Source: Trinickia diaoshuihuensis
GTDB taxonomy: Bacteria > Pseudomonadota > Gammaproteobacteria > Burkholderiales > Burkholderiaceae
NCBI RefSeq assembly: GCF_003390925.1
Contig: NZ_QUBS01000033.1
Coordinates: 62,001 to 126,000, forward strand
DNA: 64,000 nucleotides
Direction of reading: 5' to 3'
Part shown: piece by piece, positions 47,933-57,436 of the stretch
Layout: each line of letters starts with the position of its first letter
How positions within the stretch are numbered: the stretch's first letter is position 1
The notes under the pieces: model-generated
What the model saw: the letters and a program-made list of their open reading frames with translations, nothing else
Told to the model about the DNA's origin: nothing
Database searches by the model: none
Program-made: the position numbers and the translations under genes

Positions 47933-47970
47933 GCGCGCCGCAGGCAGCGAAGCGGCGAGGCCACCGAGCG

Positions 47971-48912
47971 ATGTCCGAACCGGCGAACCAGGGCAGCAAT
48001 GGCTCCGACACCGCGGATCCGGCGTTCGTCATGCGCCTGCGCCAACGGATCTCGCAGGGCGTGCTCAGCGTAACGAGCGGCAGCGGTCCGACGCTCGATT
48101 ATGCGCATCCGCCCGGCGACCCGGGATTATTCGGCCCCGAGACGATCTGCTGGCAAGTCCATGCCGATTTCACGTCGATGATGATCGGTGGCATCAGCGC
48201 GTTGATGCTGCAAGCGCTGCATCCTTTGGCGCTCGCGGGCGTTTGGGACCACTCCACGTTCCGCACCGACATGCGCGGCCGCCTGCGGCGCACCGCGACT
48301 TTCATCGCCGGCACGACCTACGGCTCGCGCGCCGACGCGCTCGCGCTGATCGAGCGAGTCAAACATATCCATCTTTCCATCACGGGTGCCGCACCCGATG
48401 GCAGGCCTTACCGGGCGAGCGATCCTGCTTTGCTGACCTGGGTGCACGTCGCGGAGGTATCGAGCTTTTTAGCGGCGCATATCCGCTATGTGAATCCGTC
48501 CCTGTCCCTCGCCGATCAAGACCGCTACTACGGTGAAGTGGCGTTGATCGCCAAGCTGCTCGGCGCTGGCCAGGTGCCCGAAACACGGGCCCAAGTCGCC
48601 GAATATCTGGCGTCGATGCGCGGACAACTCGAGGCGGGGCCACGCACGGAGGAAGTCGTCCGCATCTTGCGCCATGCCGCGGCGCCCGAGCGAGCGCTTT
48701 TGCAGCCCGTAGTACGGTTGATGTTCGACGCGGCAGTCGATTTGATTCCCGCTTGGGCGCAGCCCATGCTCGGCTTCGGCCCGCTCGCCAGAATGCAGGC
48801 CGCCCTGGCCCGGCCGGGCGTGCGTCTCCTGAGCCCCGTCGTTCGATGGGCACACGTCAACGCCGTTTCGAAACGCGCGAGACGACGGGCGGCCGCATCC
48901 CCGGAAGCGTAG
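47971..48912 (+). CDS. DUF2236 (MpaB-like oxygenase family) protein
   Basis: 313 residues. GPETICWQVHADFTSMMIGGISALMLQALHPLALAGVWDHS matches the start of the MpaB/latex-clearing-protein-like fold, and LTWVHVAEVSSFLAAHIRY with DRYYGEV supplies further conserved His and Tyr. Family members such as latex-clearing protein bind haem; catalysis here is not established. The start MSEPANQ (47971) is chosen because upstream codons overlap ruvB. It is followed by a DUF3800 unit, and both may be insertions in the ruvB-phosphatase interval. Confidence 0.8.
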   Translation: MSEPANQGSNGSDTADPAFVMRLRQRISQGVLSVTSGSGPTLDYAHPPGDPGLFGPETICWQVHADFTSMMIGGISALMLQALHPLALAGVWDHSTFRTDMRGRLRRTATFIAGTTYGSRADALALIERVKHIHLSITGAAPDGRPYRASDPALLTWVHVAEVSSFLAAHIRYVNPSLSLADQDRYYGEVALIAKLLGAGQVPETRAQVAEYLASMRGQLEAGPRTEEVVRILRHAAAPERALLQPVVRLMFDAAVDLIPAWAQPMLGFGPLARMQAALARPGVRLLSPVVRWAHVNAVSKRARRRAAASPEA

Positions 48913-48987
48913 ATTTTGGGATGGTTATCATTCGCGCGTAGTAACGAATGGTCGCTTCACACAGCGCCGCTTGCGTTTGCTATACTC

Positions 48988-49083
48988 GCCGATGAGTCGG
49001 GAGTGCTGTCCTAACAGCGCGTTGGAGCACTGTTCCACCTGGCTTACCAACTTTGACGGGTCGCCCTTTGGGCGGCCCGTTTT
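48988..49083 (+). ncRNA. Structured RNA of the DUF3800-associated type
   Basis: TATACT at 48981-48986 is a good -10. The following about 90 bases fold well: AGTGCT (49002-49007) pairs with AGCACT (49026-49031), CTGT...ACAG makes an alternative inner hairpin (49006-49017), and the end is an intrinsic-terminator-like hairpin ACGGGTCGCCC-TTT-GGGCGGCCCGT then TTTC (49056-49083). It ends 20 bases before the DUF3800 start. Comparative genomics has described several RNA motifs (DUF3800-I to XI) placed exactly like this; which one this belongs to I cannot say. Confidence 0.6.
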
Positions 49084-49102
49084 CATTTGTCGTGTTATCC
49101 GC

Positions 49103-49786
49103 GTGTATCTAACGTATCTTGACGAATCCGGAACGCCTGGCGACCGAACCACCCGGTTTTTTGTACTGGGCGGGGTCATGGTGTTTGAGCGCCAAACTCA
49201 TTGGCTCGAACTAGAGTTGGATGCGATCGCTGACCGGTACCAGCCGCAAGCCGGCGGCCGGTATCTAGAGCTACATGCGGCCCCGATGCGCAATCGAAAA
49301 GAAGGTTGGGAAGGCATCTCAGCGACGGATAGGGTGCAAGCCACGGCGGATGTGCTCCGGCTTTTGAAAGCGTCCCGGGCCCGACCTGTGATCTTTGCCG
49401 CCGTCATAGAAAAAGGCCAAATGTTGAGAGCGGCCGACATATTGCCCTACTGCTACGAGGTGGTCGCCGCCAAAGTCGATCTCTTTCTCGCTCGGAAATA
49501 CCGTCAACGCAAGGAAGCCGCGCGTGGCATTCTCGTACTCGACCGAAATCGCGACGAAGAAGCCAATATGCAGGCGTTACATCGGACGTTCAAAAATATC
49601 GGGCATACGAACGGCAAGCTGCGAAACTTCGCCGAAGTGCCCCTATTCGTCGATTCAAAAGCGACACTCACGCGTACCCTTTCCCTCCCGCACTCGCTGC
49701 GCGGCCCGCCACCGCTTATTTTGCGCGGGGTGAGCCATCGGTGCTGCATCCACCTATCCCGCGAATCGCAGAAGACGCGGTTATAA
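49103..49786 (+). CDS. DUF3800 protein with abnormal C-terminus
   Basis: 227 residues from GTG 49103, which gives the family start YLTYLDESGTPGD; the longer frame upstream runs through the structured RNA. The RNase-H-like core is visible: LDESG near residue 6, VLGGVMV, LELHAAPMR, LVLDRNRDEEANM near 150, and PLFVDSKAT. The usual family ending (a QLADL-type helix with more acidic residues) is missing in all three frames; instead about 40 unrelated residues follow (LPHSLRGPPPLILRG). So the 3' end was probably lost. Function of the family is unknown, possibly nucleic acid processing. Confidence 0.75.
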   Translation: MYLTYLDESGTPGDRTTRFFVLGGVMVFERQTHWLELELDAIADRYQPQAGGRYLELHAAPMRNRKEGWEGISATDRVQATADVLRLLKASRARPVIFAAVIEKGQMLRAADILPYCYEVVAAKVDLFLARKYRQRKEAARGILVLDRNRDEEANMQALHRTFKNIGHTNGKLRNFAEVPLFVDSKATLTRTLSLPHSLRGPPPLILRGVSHRCCIHLSRESQKTRL

Positions 49787-49798
49787 CGCCATGATCCA

Positions 49799-50470
49799 CT
49801 AACGCGCCCCACCCGCCTTCGCCAACCCATCGTCCTCGCTTGCGCCGCTCAAATGCGCAACGTCGGCCCAAGCAAGCACGGTGGCCTTTCCGTCTTCATC
49901 GAAGTCGACCGTATTGATGCTCGTATTGAGCAACGGATAATCACGCGGCGCATCGAGCGCGAGCCCGTGAGCATAGCGGTAGATACAATCGAGCACGCCG
50001 CCGTGCGTCACGCAAGCGATACGGCCGCCCCGGTGCTGCGCCACGATCGCGCCGACCGCATGAACGATCCGGTGATAGAACGCGCGCACTGATTCTCCGC
50101 CGGCTGGCGCAAACCCAGGGTCACGCGTTTGCCAGCGCGCATAGTCGTCGGGATAACGCTGAGCGATCTCGTGACTGTCATGGCCCTGGAAAATCCCGTA
50201 AGCCCGCTCGCGCAAGCTGTCCACGAGCTGCGGAACGATCCCGAGCGCATCGGCCGTCGGCTTCGCCGTTTGCTGCGCACGTTGTAGATCGCTCGAGTAG
50301 ATCGCATCGAGCCGCATGCCGTCACGCGCTTCGCGCATGAAGCGCTCGGCGAGACGCTGCGCCTGCTCGATCCCGCTATCGGCGAGCGGGATGTCGATGT
50401 GCCCTTGGATCCGCTTCACGCGATTCCAAGGCGTTTCTCCATGTCGGATGAAAAGAACTTGCGTCGGCAT
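49799..50470 (-). CDS. Histidine phosphatase (phosphoglycerate mutase-like)
   Basis: 223 residues. The RHG catalytic motif is LFIRHGETPWNRVKRIQG near residues 6-22; YSSDLQRAQQTA and CVTHGGVLDCIYRYA carry the other active-site Arg and His. Such proteins remove phosphate from small substrates; the cofactor-dependent mutase activity cannot be assumed. ATG 50470 is used; a TTG one codon upstream is less likely. It lies in one direction with dtd, 22 bases away. Confidence 0.88.
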   Translation of the reverse strand: MPTQVLFIRHGETPWNRVKRIQGHIDIPLADSGIEQAQRLAERFMREARDGMRLDAIYSSDLQRAQQTAKPTADALGIVPQLVDSLRERAYGIFQGHDSHEIAQRYPDDYARWQTRDPGFAPAGGESVRAFYHRIVHAVGAIVAQHRGGRIACVTHGGVLDCIYRYAHGLALDAPRDYPLLNTSINTVDFDEDGKATVLAWADVAHLSGASEDDGLAKAGGAR

Positions 50471-50492
50471 CAAGAGCGCGTCGAGGGAGAGA

Positions 50493-50951
50493 TTAAGGAC
50501 GTGTTTGCAGCCAAAACGTCACGGGCCCGTCGTTGATCAGCGACACCTGCATCATCGCCCCGAACTCGCCCGTCTCCACGATCGGATGGCGTGCGCGAGC
50601 CGACGCGACGAAGTAGTCGAACAGACGCTCGCCGTCCTCGGGCGCCGCCGCCGGCGTGAAGCTCGGCCGCAAGCCGCTCATCGTATCGGCCGCCAACGTG
50701 AACTGAGAAACGAGCAGCAAGCCGCCCGCGCGGCCCGCCCCGTCGATATTCGATATGGGCAGGTTCATTTTGCCCGCGGCGTCGCTGAACACGCGATAAC
50801 CGAGCACCTTCGCCAGCAATTTGTCGGCGCTCGCCTGCGTATCGCCGCGCTCGGCGCACACGAGCGCAAGCAGCCCGGGTCCAATCTCTCCCGTAATGCG
50901 CTCGCCCACGCGCACGCTGGCCTGCGATACACGTTGAATCAGGGCGATCAC
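50493..50951 (-). CDS. dtd: D-aminoacyl-tRNA deacylase
   Basis: 152 residues, normal for Dtd, which hydrolyses D-amino acids mischarged on tRNA. The motifs SQFTLAA near residue 82 and NDGPVTFWL near 140 form the active site of the dimer. It starts [15 protein letters not shown], the family consensus. Placed between tyrS and a phosphatase; D-tyrosine is a classic substrate, so the tyrS neighbour is sensible. Confidence 0.96.
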   Translation of the reverse strand: MIALIQRVSQASVRVGERITGEIGPGLLALVCAERGDTQASADKLLAKVLGYRVFSDAAGKMNLPISNIDGAGRAGGLLLVSQFTLAADTMSGLRPSFTPAAAPEDGERLFDYFVASARARHPIVETGEFGAMMQVSLINDGPVTFWLQTRP

Positions 50952-51020
50952 AGCAGCATTGCGCTATCGGCGCGGTACCGCGGGGTGGTCGGCAGACGCA
51001 ACCAGGACACGAGCATCTCC

Positions 51021-52268
51021 TTACGCCGTCAGCGTCACGCGCGCGAATCGGCGTTTGCCGACCTGCACGACATATTCACCGGCCTCGACCTTGAGGCCCT
51101 TATCAGAAATCACCGTGCCGTCGATTCGCACACCGCTTTGTTCTACGTTGCGCAGCGCCTCGCTCGTGGACGCCACCAGCCCCGCTTGCTTGAGCAATTG
51201 GCCGATCGCGAGCGGCGCACCCGCGAGGGTGACCGACGGGATATCGTCGGGCACGCCACCCTTCGCGCGGTGGTTGAAGTCGTCGAGCGCGCGCTCGGCG
51301 TCGGCCTGCGAGTGGAACCGTGCGACGATTTCCTGCGCCAGCAGCACCTTGAAGTCGCGCGGATTGCGCCCTTCTTGCGCCTCGCGCCGGAAATGCGCGA
51401 TTTCGTCGAGACTGCGGAACGACAGTAGCTCGAAATAGCGCCACATCAAGTCGTCCGAAATGCTCATGATCTTGCCGAACATATCGGCCGGCTTTTCGCT
51501 GATGCCGACGTAGTTGTTCTTCGACTTCGACATCTTCTCGACGCCGTCGAGGCCCTCCAGCAGGGGCATCGTCAAAATGCACTGCTGCTCCTGGCCGTAT
51601 TGCTTCTGCAACTCGCGGCCAACGAGCAGGTTGAACTTCTGATCGGTGCCGCCCAGTTCGAGATCGGCGTTCAGCGCGACCGAGTCGTAGCCTTGCATCA
51701 ACGGGTACAAGAACTCATGGATCGAGATGGGCACGCCGCCTTGGAACCGCTTCGTGAAATCCTCGCGTTCGAGAATACGCGCGACCGTGTAGCGCGACGC
51801 CAATTTGATCATGCCATCGGCACCCAGTGGCATCGACCATTCGCTGTTGTAGCGGATTTCGGTCTTTTCGCGATCGAGCACGAGGGCGGCCTGCTCGAAG
51901 TACGTCTTGGCGTTCGATTCGATTTGCTCGCGCGTGAGCGGCGGACGCGTTGCGTTGCGCCCCGAGGGATCGCCGATCAGCGACGTGAAATCGCCGATCA
52001 GGAAAATGACCGTATGGCCTAAGTCCTGCAATTGACGCATCTTGTTGAGCACGACCGTATGGCCGATATGGATATCGGGAGCGGTCGGATCGAGGCCCAG
52101 CTTGATTCGCAGCGGCGTGCCCGTCGCCGCGCTGCGGGCGAGCTTCTGCGCGAACTCTTCCTCGATCAGCAATTCATCGGCGCCGCGCTTGGCGACGGCA
52201 AGCGCATGGCGAACCTCGTCCGTGATCGGAAAGGGCGAGGCGGGCTTGGACGTGGACTCGGTGCTCAT
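51021..52268 (-). CDS. tyrS: Tyrosyl-tRNA synthetase
   Basis: 415 residues. Class I signature HIGH in [12 protein letters not shown] (near residue 62) and KMSKS in [10 protein letters not shown] near 245. The C-terminal S4 RNA-binding domain covers about residues 350-415 ([32 protein letters not shown]). Its form resembles the TyrZ-type enzyme. Start MSTESTS at 52268 is chosen; three codons upstream an alternative exists. Divergent from anmK. Confidence 0.96.
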   Translation of the reverse strand: MSTESTSKPASPFPITDEVRHALAVAKRGADELLIEEEFAQKLARSAATGTPLRIKLGLDPTAPDIHIGHTVVLNKMRQLQDLGHTVIFLIGDFTSLIGDPSGRNATRPPLTREQIESNAKTYFEQAALVLDREKTEIRYNSEWSMPLGADGMIKLASRYTVARILEREDFTKRFQGGVPISIHEFLYPLMQGYDSVALNADLELGGTDQKFNLLVGRELQKQYGQEQQCILTMPLLEGLDGVEKMSKSKNNYVGISEKPADMFGKIMSISDDLMWRYFELLSFRSLDEIAHFRREAQEGRNPRDFKVLLAQEIVARFHSQADAERALDDFNHRAKGGVPDDIPSVTLAGAPLAIGQLLKQAGLVASTSEALRNVEQSGVRIDGTVISDKGLKVEAGEYVVQVGKRRFARVTLTA

Positions 52269-52461
52269 TGTGCGCAATCGGTTGATCCGGGTGTCGGATG
52301 GTGCAAAAGCCTCAATTGTCCCATATCTGACGCGGCGGCTGACGCGTTCATGCGGCCCTTAGCAGATCGGGCCGTTCTCGCGGATAATCGGTCCGGCGAG
52401 AAAAGCGCGCATGCGCTTGCCTCGGGCCGCTAAGGTCCGCAACCCAGACGAGGAGCAACAA

Positions 52462-53643
52462 TTGGCCGCGAGCGCGACTCAAAAGGACGCCGACAACGTC
52501 TATTTCGGGCTGATGTCGGGCACGAGCATGGACGGGGTCGACGGTATCGCCGTCGAGTTTCGGGCGGACGGTCCGCCGCGCGTGCTGGCCGATGCCTTCG
52601 TCGGTTTCGCCGACGGTCTACGCGACGCGCTCTTCGCCTTGCAGCAACCCGGCGAGAACGAAATCGAGCGCGAGGCGCTGGCCGCATCGGCGCTCGCGGC
52701 ACGCTATGCCGTATGTTGTCACGAGTTGCTGCGCAGCGCGAACATCGCGCCCACGCGCGTACGGGCGATCGGCGTGCATGGCCAAACCGTGCGCCACCGC
52801 CCGGAAAAAGGCTACACGCGCCAGATCAACAATCCCGCGCTGCTCGCGGAGATGACGCATATCGACGTGATCGCCGACTTCCGCAGCCGCGATGTCGCGG
52901 CCGGCGGGCAAGGCGCGCCGCTCGTCCCGGCGTTTCATGCTCAGGTGTTCGGAGCGCAGGACGAAACGCGCGTCGTTTGCAATCTCGGCGGAATCAGCAA
53001 TATCACGATATTGCCGCCGGCGCGCCTGCGCGCGGGTGCGGCGGGCGGCGGGACCGACGGCGAGGCCGTCCGCGGTTTCGACTGCGGGCCCGCCAACGTG
53101 CTGCTCGACGAATGGGCGCGGCGTCACTTGGGCACGCCCTACGACGAAGGCGGTCGATTCGCGGCCAGCGGCACCGTGCACCAAGCGCTATTGAACGTGT
53201 TGCTCGACGAACCGTTTTTCGGGCAGGCTCCGCCCAAAAGCACGGGCCGCGATCTGTTCAACGAAAAGTGGCTCGACGCCAAACTGGCCGGTTTCGAAAT
53301 GCTCGCGCCCGCCGATGTGCAAGCGACGCTCGCCGCGCTAACCGCCGTGAGCATCGCGCGCGACATCGAACGGCACGCGCCGGGATGCCGGGCCGTCTAT
53401 GTATGCGGCGGAGGTGCGCGCAATCCGGAACTGCTCAAGGCGCTCGAACAGGCGCTCGAGCACAGCGGAGTCAGCGGCGTGCCCGTCATGACGACGGAAG
53501 CGCTTGGCGTGCCGCCGCATCACGTCGAAGCGCTGGCTTTCGCCTGGCTCGCGATGCGTTGCACGCAGCGGGCGGCCGGCAACTTGCCGGCCGTGACGGG
53601 GGCGGCGGGGGAGCGCGTGCTGGGCGCGATTTACCCGCGCTGA
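52462..53643 (+). CDS. anmK: Anhydro-N-acetylmuramic acid kinase
   Basis: 393 residues from TTG 52462, chosen because AGGAG stands six bases upstream and the product begins 13 residues before the conserved [20 protein letters not shown]. An ATG at 52411 would add 17 residues but has a poor ribosome-binding site. Later motifs: [58 protein letters not shown] and [13 protein letters not shown]. AnmK phosphorylates and opens anhMurNAc for peptidoglycan recycling. Confidence 0.93.
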   Translation: MAASATQKDADNVYFGLMSGTSMDGVDGIAVEFRADGPPRVLADAFVGFADGLRDALFALQQPGENEIEREALAASALAARYAVCCHELLRSANIAPTRVRAIGVHGQTVRHRPEKGYTRQINNPALLAEMTHIDVIADFRSRDVAAGGQGAPLVPAFHAQVFGAQDETRVVCNLGGISNITILPPARLRAGAAGGGTDGEAVRGFDCGPANVLLDEWARRHLGTPYDEGGRFAASGTVHQALLNVLLDEPFFGQAPPKSTGRDLFNEKWLDAKLAGFEMLAPADVQATLAALTAVSIARDIERHAPGCRAVYVCGGGARNPELLKALEQALEHSGVSGVPVMTTEALGVPPHHVEALAFAWLAMRCTQRAAGNLPAVTGAAGERVLGAIYPR

Positions 53644-53662
53644 GCGCGGGCCCCGCTCAGCG
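53638..53662. terminator. Hairpin between convergent anmK and erpA
   Basis: CGCTGAGCG and CGCTCAGCG form a perfect 9-bp stem spanning the anmK stop. There is no T tract. It may serve both strands. Confidence 0.4.
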
Positions 53663-53667
53663 ATCGG

Positions 53668-54033
53668 TCAAACCGAGAAAGACGAGCCGCAACCGCAGGT
53701 GGTCGTGGCATTCGGGTTCTTGATCACGAACTGCGCGCCGTTGATATCGTCCTTATAGTCGATCTCGGCGCCGACCAGATATTGGTAGCTCATCGAATCG
53801 ATCAACAATTGCACGCCACCTTTATTCATGACGGTGTCGTCTTCGTTGATCGCTTCGTCGAACGTGAAACCATACTGAAAGCCCGAGCAGCCGCCGCCTT
53901 GCACGAACACGCGCAGCTTCAGGTCGGGGTTGCCTTCCTCGTCGATCAGTTGCTTCACTTTGTCAGCCGCCGCGTCCGTGAAGACGAAGGGGCTCGGCAT
54001 TTCAGTCACGGCGGTATCGGTGACGGCGTTCAT
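53668..54033 (-). CDS. erpA: Iron-sulfur cluster insertion protein ErpA
   Basis: 121 residues. The A-type carrier motif [11 protein letters not shown] near residue 48 and the C-terminal CGCGSSF supply the three conserved cysteines that hold an iron-sulfur cluster for transfer to apoproteins. The N-terminus ([27 protein letters not shown]) is typical. It follows rpsI on the same strand, after a terminator. Confidence 0.95.
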   Translation of the reverse strand: MNAVTDTAVTEMPSPFVFTDAAADKVKQLIDEEGNPDLKLRVFVQGGGCSGFQYGFTFDEAINEDDTVMNKGGVQLLIDSMSYQYLVGAEIDYKDDINGAQFVIKNPNATTTCGCGSSFSV

Positions 54034-54200
54034 TCGAACTCTCCAAAAAAGCTTCTAGCGCTATTGTATGGCCCTTCGGCAACTCGTGCTCTGCCCGTCT
54101 TCGGTAACCCTATGAATGCAATGGGTTCTCGAGCACGCAGGCATGAGCCAGGGCGATAGCCTGACTGGCTCGCCGCGACGGCGCACGCACCGCAAAACGA

Positions 54201-54233
54201 AAAAGCCGCCGTGCGCATGCAACGGCGGCTCTT
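54201..54233 (-). terminator. Rho-independent terminator after rpsI
   Basis: AGCCGCCGT and ACGGCGGCT pair across a 9-base loop; on the minus strand TTTTTCGTTTT follows. It ends the rplM-rpsI transcript. Confidence 0.8.
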
Positions 54234-54273
54234 TCGGCGGCGCACCGCTTGGCGGCGGCGCGCTTCGAAACGA

Positions 54274-54666
54274 TTAACGCTTCGAGAATTGCTTCCGGCG
54301 GCGTGCCTTGTGGAAGCCGACCTTCTTACGTTCGACTTCACGCGCGTCACGCGTCACGAAGCCGGCGTTCGACAGGGCCGGCTTCAGCGTCGCGTCGTAA
54401 TCCATCAGCGCGCGCGTGATGCCGTGGCGAACGGCACCGGCTTGACCCGTTTCACCGCCGCCCGACACGTTGACCTTGATGTCGAACGTCGTGGCGTGGT
54501 TCGTGAGCTCAAGCGGCTGACGCACGATCATCAGCGACGTTTCACGCGAGAAGTAATCCGCGATGGGCTTGCCGTTGACGACGATGTCGCCCTTGCCTGC
54601 CTTGATGAAGACACGAGCGACGGCGCTCTTGCGGCGGCCCGTACCGTAGTTCCAATTACCGATCAT
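54274..54666 (-). CDS. rpsI: 30S ribosomal protein S9
   Basis: 130 residues. The start [21 protein letters not shown], the middle [19 protein letters not shown], and the basic tail [18 protein letters not shown] are all standard. The C-terminal Arg reaches the P-site tRNA. It is 11 bases after rplM. Confidence 0.99.
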   Translation of the reverse strand: MIGNWNYGTGRRKSAVARVFIKAGKGDIVVNGKPIADYFSRETSLMIVRQPLELTNHATTFDIKVNVSGGGETGQAGAVRHGITRALMDYDATLKPALSNAGFVTRDAREVERKKVGFHKARRRKQFSKR

Positions 54667-54677
54667 ATGGGCTCCCC

Positions 54678-55106
54678 TTAGATCTCGAGCGCCTTCGGCT
54701 GTTGAGCCGAATGCGGATGCGTGGCTTCTGCGTAGACCTTCAGCTTCTTGATCATCGCGTAGCCGAGCGGGCCCTTCGGCAGCATGCCCTTGACCGCCTT
54801 CTCGAGCGCACGGCCCGGGAAGCGTTCTTGCATCTTGCCGAACGTCGTTTCGTAGATGCCGCCCGGGTAGCCCGAGTGACGGTAGTACTTCTTGTCGGTG
54901 GTCTTGTTGCCCGTGACCTTCAGCTTGCCGGCGTTGATGACGATGATGAAATCACCGGTGTCGACGTGCGGAGTGAACTCAGGCTTATGCTTGCCGCGAA
55001 GACGGCGTGCCACTTCGCTGGCGACACGGCCGAGAACCTTATCCGTCGCGTCAATCACGTACCATTCGCGCGTCACCTCTTCGGCTTTGGCGGAAAACGT
55101 CTTCAT
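54678..55106 (-). CDS. rplM: 50S ribosomal protein L13
   Basis: 142 residues, standard length, from ATG 55106 ([19 protein letters not shown]). Motifs [45 protein letters not shown] and [19 protein letters not shown] are all conserved. The longer in-frame start at 55163 is not conserved. It heads the rplM-rpsI operon and lies behind a strong promoter and an approximately 110-base leader. Confidence 0.99.
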   Translation of the reverse strand: MKTFSAKAEEVTREWYVIDATDKVLGRVASEVARRLRGKHKPEFTPHVDTGDFIIVINAGKLKVTGNKTTDKKYYRHSGYPGGIYETTFGKMQERFPGRALEKAVKGMLPKGPLGYAMIKKLKVYAEATHPHSAQQPKALEI

Positions 55107-55225
55107 GATCGATCCAAAAAATTGACTTGCCCTTCGTGTTTTTCCTGCTTGGATGTGGCGCATCGAGGCACCGTGCAGGCTCTCCCTGTTCTTCTTCCGC
55201 GGGCATGAATGCGGAAAAGCCCTGA

Positions 55226-55255
55226 ATTATAAAGGAATTTGACAGCGCGCGTCAA
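55226..55255 (-). promoter_or_regulatory. Strong sigma-70 promoter of rplM-rpsI
   Basis: On the minus strand TTGACG (55250-55255) and TATAAT (55226-55231) are 18 bases apart. The predicted start near 55219 gives a leader of about 110 bases before rplM, room for ribosomal-protein feedback control. Confidence 0.7.
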
Positions 55256-55377
55256 AGCCGTTCTCGATGGGCGGCAAGCACGCCGCCCACGCTTCGAGGC
55301 GGCCATCGAAAACGCGCGCCGCGGCGGTGCCGGTATCGGCAACGCCGTTGCCGGCGGGGCCGCCGGAAGCCAAGGGC

Positions 55378-55470
55378 AAAAAAAAAGCCCGAACTCTGGG
55401 CTCGGGCTTAATCCACCTAAGGAGGAGGGTGGAGGAGACATGCGGAGATTGCCGCAACCGGCAATCAATG
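55378..55470 (-). ncRNA. Candidate small RNA with anti-Shine-Dalgarno loops
   Basis: A free-standing unit of about 93 bases on the minus strand with its own promoter and terminator. From its 5' end: a perfect hairpin (ATTGCCG-loop-CGGCAAT, 55448-55465), then CTCCTCC, then a hairpin (TCCACC with GGTGGA, 55412-55433) whose loop is CTCCTCCTTA, and last an intrinsic terminator (AGCCCGA/TCGGGCT then nine T, 55378-55409). The loop equals the 3' end of 16S rRNA, so the RNA could cover ribosome-binding sites of many mRNAs. Similar CU-rich small RNAs are known in Burkholderia and alphaproteobacteria; identity with any named one is not established. Confidence 0.75.
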
Positions 55471-55476
55471 AAACGC

Positions 55477-55505
55477 ATTGTACAGAGCGATGGGCCGGTA
55501 GGCAA
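55477..55505 (-). promoter_or_regulatory. Sigma-70 promoter of the candidate small RNA
   Basis: TTGCCT (55500-55505) and TACAAT (55477-55482) on the minus strand are exactly 17 bases apart. The expected start falls at about 55470. Confidence 0.7.
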
Positions 55506-55639
55506 GAAAATTTGCATCGCGAAAAGAGATCTCATAATGCGAGATGTCGATATGCTTATTCCGAACGGACCCTCCCGCTCGACCGGGGCTACAATGCCAG
55601 TCCGTCGAATCTCAATGTCAGAAAACCGGGAGTTGCGCC

Positions 55640-56062
55640 ATGGAATGCAAAGTGAGCTGGATGGGTCCGGACGGGATGGCGTTCGCCGCCGAGACAGGCA
55701 GCGGCCACCTGGCCATGATGGACGGCGCACCGGAAGGCGGCGGGCGCAATCTGGCGCCGCGTCCGATGGAGATGGTGCTGCTCGGCACGGGCGGATGCAC
55801 GGCATACGACGTCGTCATGATCTTGAAGAAGAGCCGGCAGGAAATCGCGGGCTGCTCGGTGACGCTCAAAGCCGAGCGCGCAAGCGAAGACCCGAAGGTC
55901 TTCACGAAGATCCACTTCCATTTCACGGTGACGGGCAAGAACCTGAACCCAGCTACCGTCGAGCGCGCGATCAACCTATCGCACGATAAATATTGCTCGG
56001 CCTCGATCATGATGGCCAAGACGGCCGACCTCTCGCACTCGTTCGACATCGTCGAAGCCTGA
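55640..56062 (+). CDS. OsmC family protein
   Basis: 140 residues. The peroxidase-like cysteines sit in GTGGCTAYDVVMILKKSR (about residue 55) and DKYCSASIMMAKTADL (about 122), the arrangement of the OsmC/Ohr fold. The N-terminal ECKVSWMGPDGMAFAAETGSG is typical of the YhfA-like branch, which has no proven substrate. Start ATG 55640 gives the conserved N-terminus; TACAAT at 55590-55595 is a plausible -10. It runs away from the small RNA. Confidence 0.9.
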   Translation: MECKVSWMGPDGMAFAAETGSGHLAMMDGAPEGGGRNLAPRPMEMVLLGTGGCTAYDVVMILKKSRQEIAGCSVTLKAERASEDPKVFTKIHFHFTVTGKNLNPATVERAINLSHDKYCSASIMMAKTADLSHSFDIVEA

Positions 56063-56107
56063 ACCCGCTCGATCGCCGCACGGAGCGCGCGATCGGCGAG
56101 CATCGGA

Positions 56108-56528
<421 letters not shown>

Positions 56529-56551
56529 CGCGCAGTTTACCACCGGCCAGG

Positions 56552-57403
56552 TCATCGCGGCCGGCGCCGCCCCGCGCGAAACACCTGCGGGTCGTCGTAA
56601 AAGAGCGGATCGACATTGGCGGGCCAAAATCCGGGCACGCCGAGCACAGGCAGCGGCGCGTAACGGCCGGCGTCGAGGACGCCTTCACCCAGCGATGCCG
56701 CAACCGTGCGATCGAGCCACGCCCCCCGGCGCTCGCCGGGCCAGGCGAAGTACTCGGGGGGCGCCGCAACGATCCATGCGTGGCCCGTGCAGGCCTTGTA
56801 AGGGGCGATCAGCTTCTCGAGCAACGCATGGCCGAACACCCGAACCTCGCAGCGCTCGCCCCACGCGGCACGCTCTTCGATCAACAACCGCCGCCATTCG
56901 AACGCTTTGAGCGCCGTGCTCAAGGACGGATCGGCGCAGACGAAGAGCAGCGCGTTTTCGTCGAACAGCGTAAGGAAGTCGCGTTCGGCCCCGCGCTCGG
57001 CGCCCACCCCGCTTCGCTCGATCGCTCTGGATTGCCGAGCGTTGAGCATCGCCTTCACGCCCGGATAAGTGAACCAGACGAGCGCGTTGAAAAAATCGTG
57101 CAGGTTGCGGCGCGTCGGCACGCAACCGGTCTGCGCGATATGCGTTTCATAGGCGACGCGGGGCGGCAATTCCGACTGTTCGATGAACGAAAGCGGGCGG
57201 CCGGCGCCGGTCAGATGTCCCGCTTCGCCGGCCTCGGATGCGAGCATCCGGACATAGCCGCCCGGATCGGCGTGGGCACGCTCACGCCAGCGCCTGCCAC
57301 GCTGCTGGTAAGGCGCCAGCCAAGGCGCCGACCAGTCTATTCGATCAAGACCTGCGACGGACAAACCGCCTTCGAGCGCACTCGCGGATTCTTGCAGCGT
57401 CAT
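56552..57403 (-). CDS. DUF3025 family protein
   Basis: 283 residues. The family core is FIEQSELPPRVAYETHIAQTGCVPTRRNLHDFFNALVWFTYPGVKAMLN near residues 72-120, then RDFLTLFDENALLF and VFGHALLEKLIAPYKACTGHAW, and a C-terminal PLPVLGVPGFWPAN. Function unknown. It lies head to tail with pyrC (34 bases) and its 3' end contains the rnpB promoter region. Confidence 0.85.
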   Translation of the reverse strand: MTLQESASALEGGLSVAGLDRIDWSAPWLAPYQQRGRRWRERAHADPGGYVRMLASEAGEAGHLTGAGRPLSFIEQSELPPRVAYETHIAQTGCVPTRRNLHDFFNALVWFTYPGVKAMLNARQSRAIERSGVGAERGAERDFLTLFDENALLFVCADPSLSTALKAFEWRRLLIEERAAWGERCEVRVFGHALLEKLIAPYKACTGHAWIVAAPPEYFAWPGERRGAWLDRTVAASLGEGVLDAGRYAPLPVLGVPGFWPANVDPLFYDDPQVFRAGRRRPR

Positions 57404-57436
57404 CTCGTACCGGTGCCGGCTTCGGGTGCGCCCGCG

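Noticed and set aside
55440-55655. Plus-strand frame of 71 codons with a perfect Shine-Dalgarno (GGAGGAG before ATG)
   Set aside because: The purine-rich run is simply the complement of the small RNA's CU-rich anti-Shine-Dalgarno motifs. The frame covers the small RNA promoter and shows no protein-like pattern.
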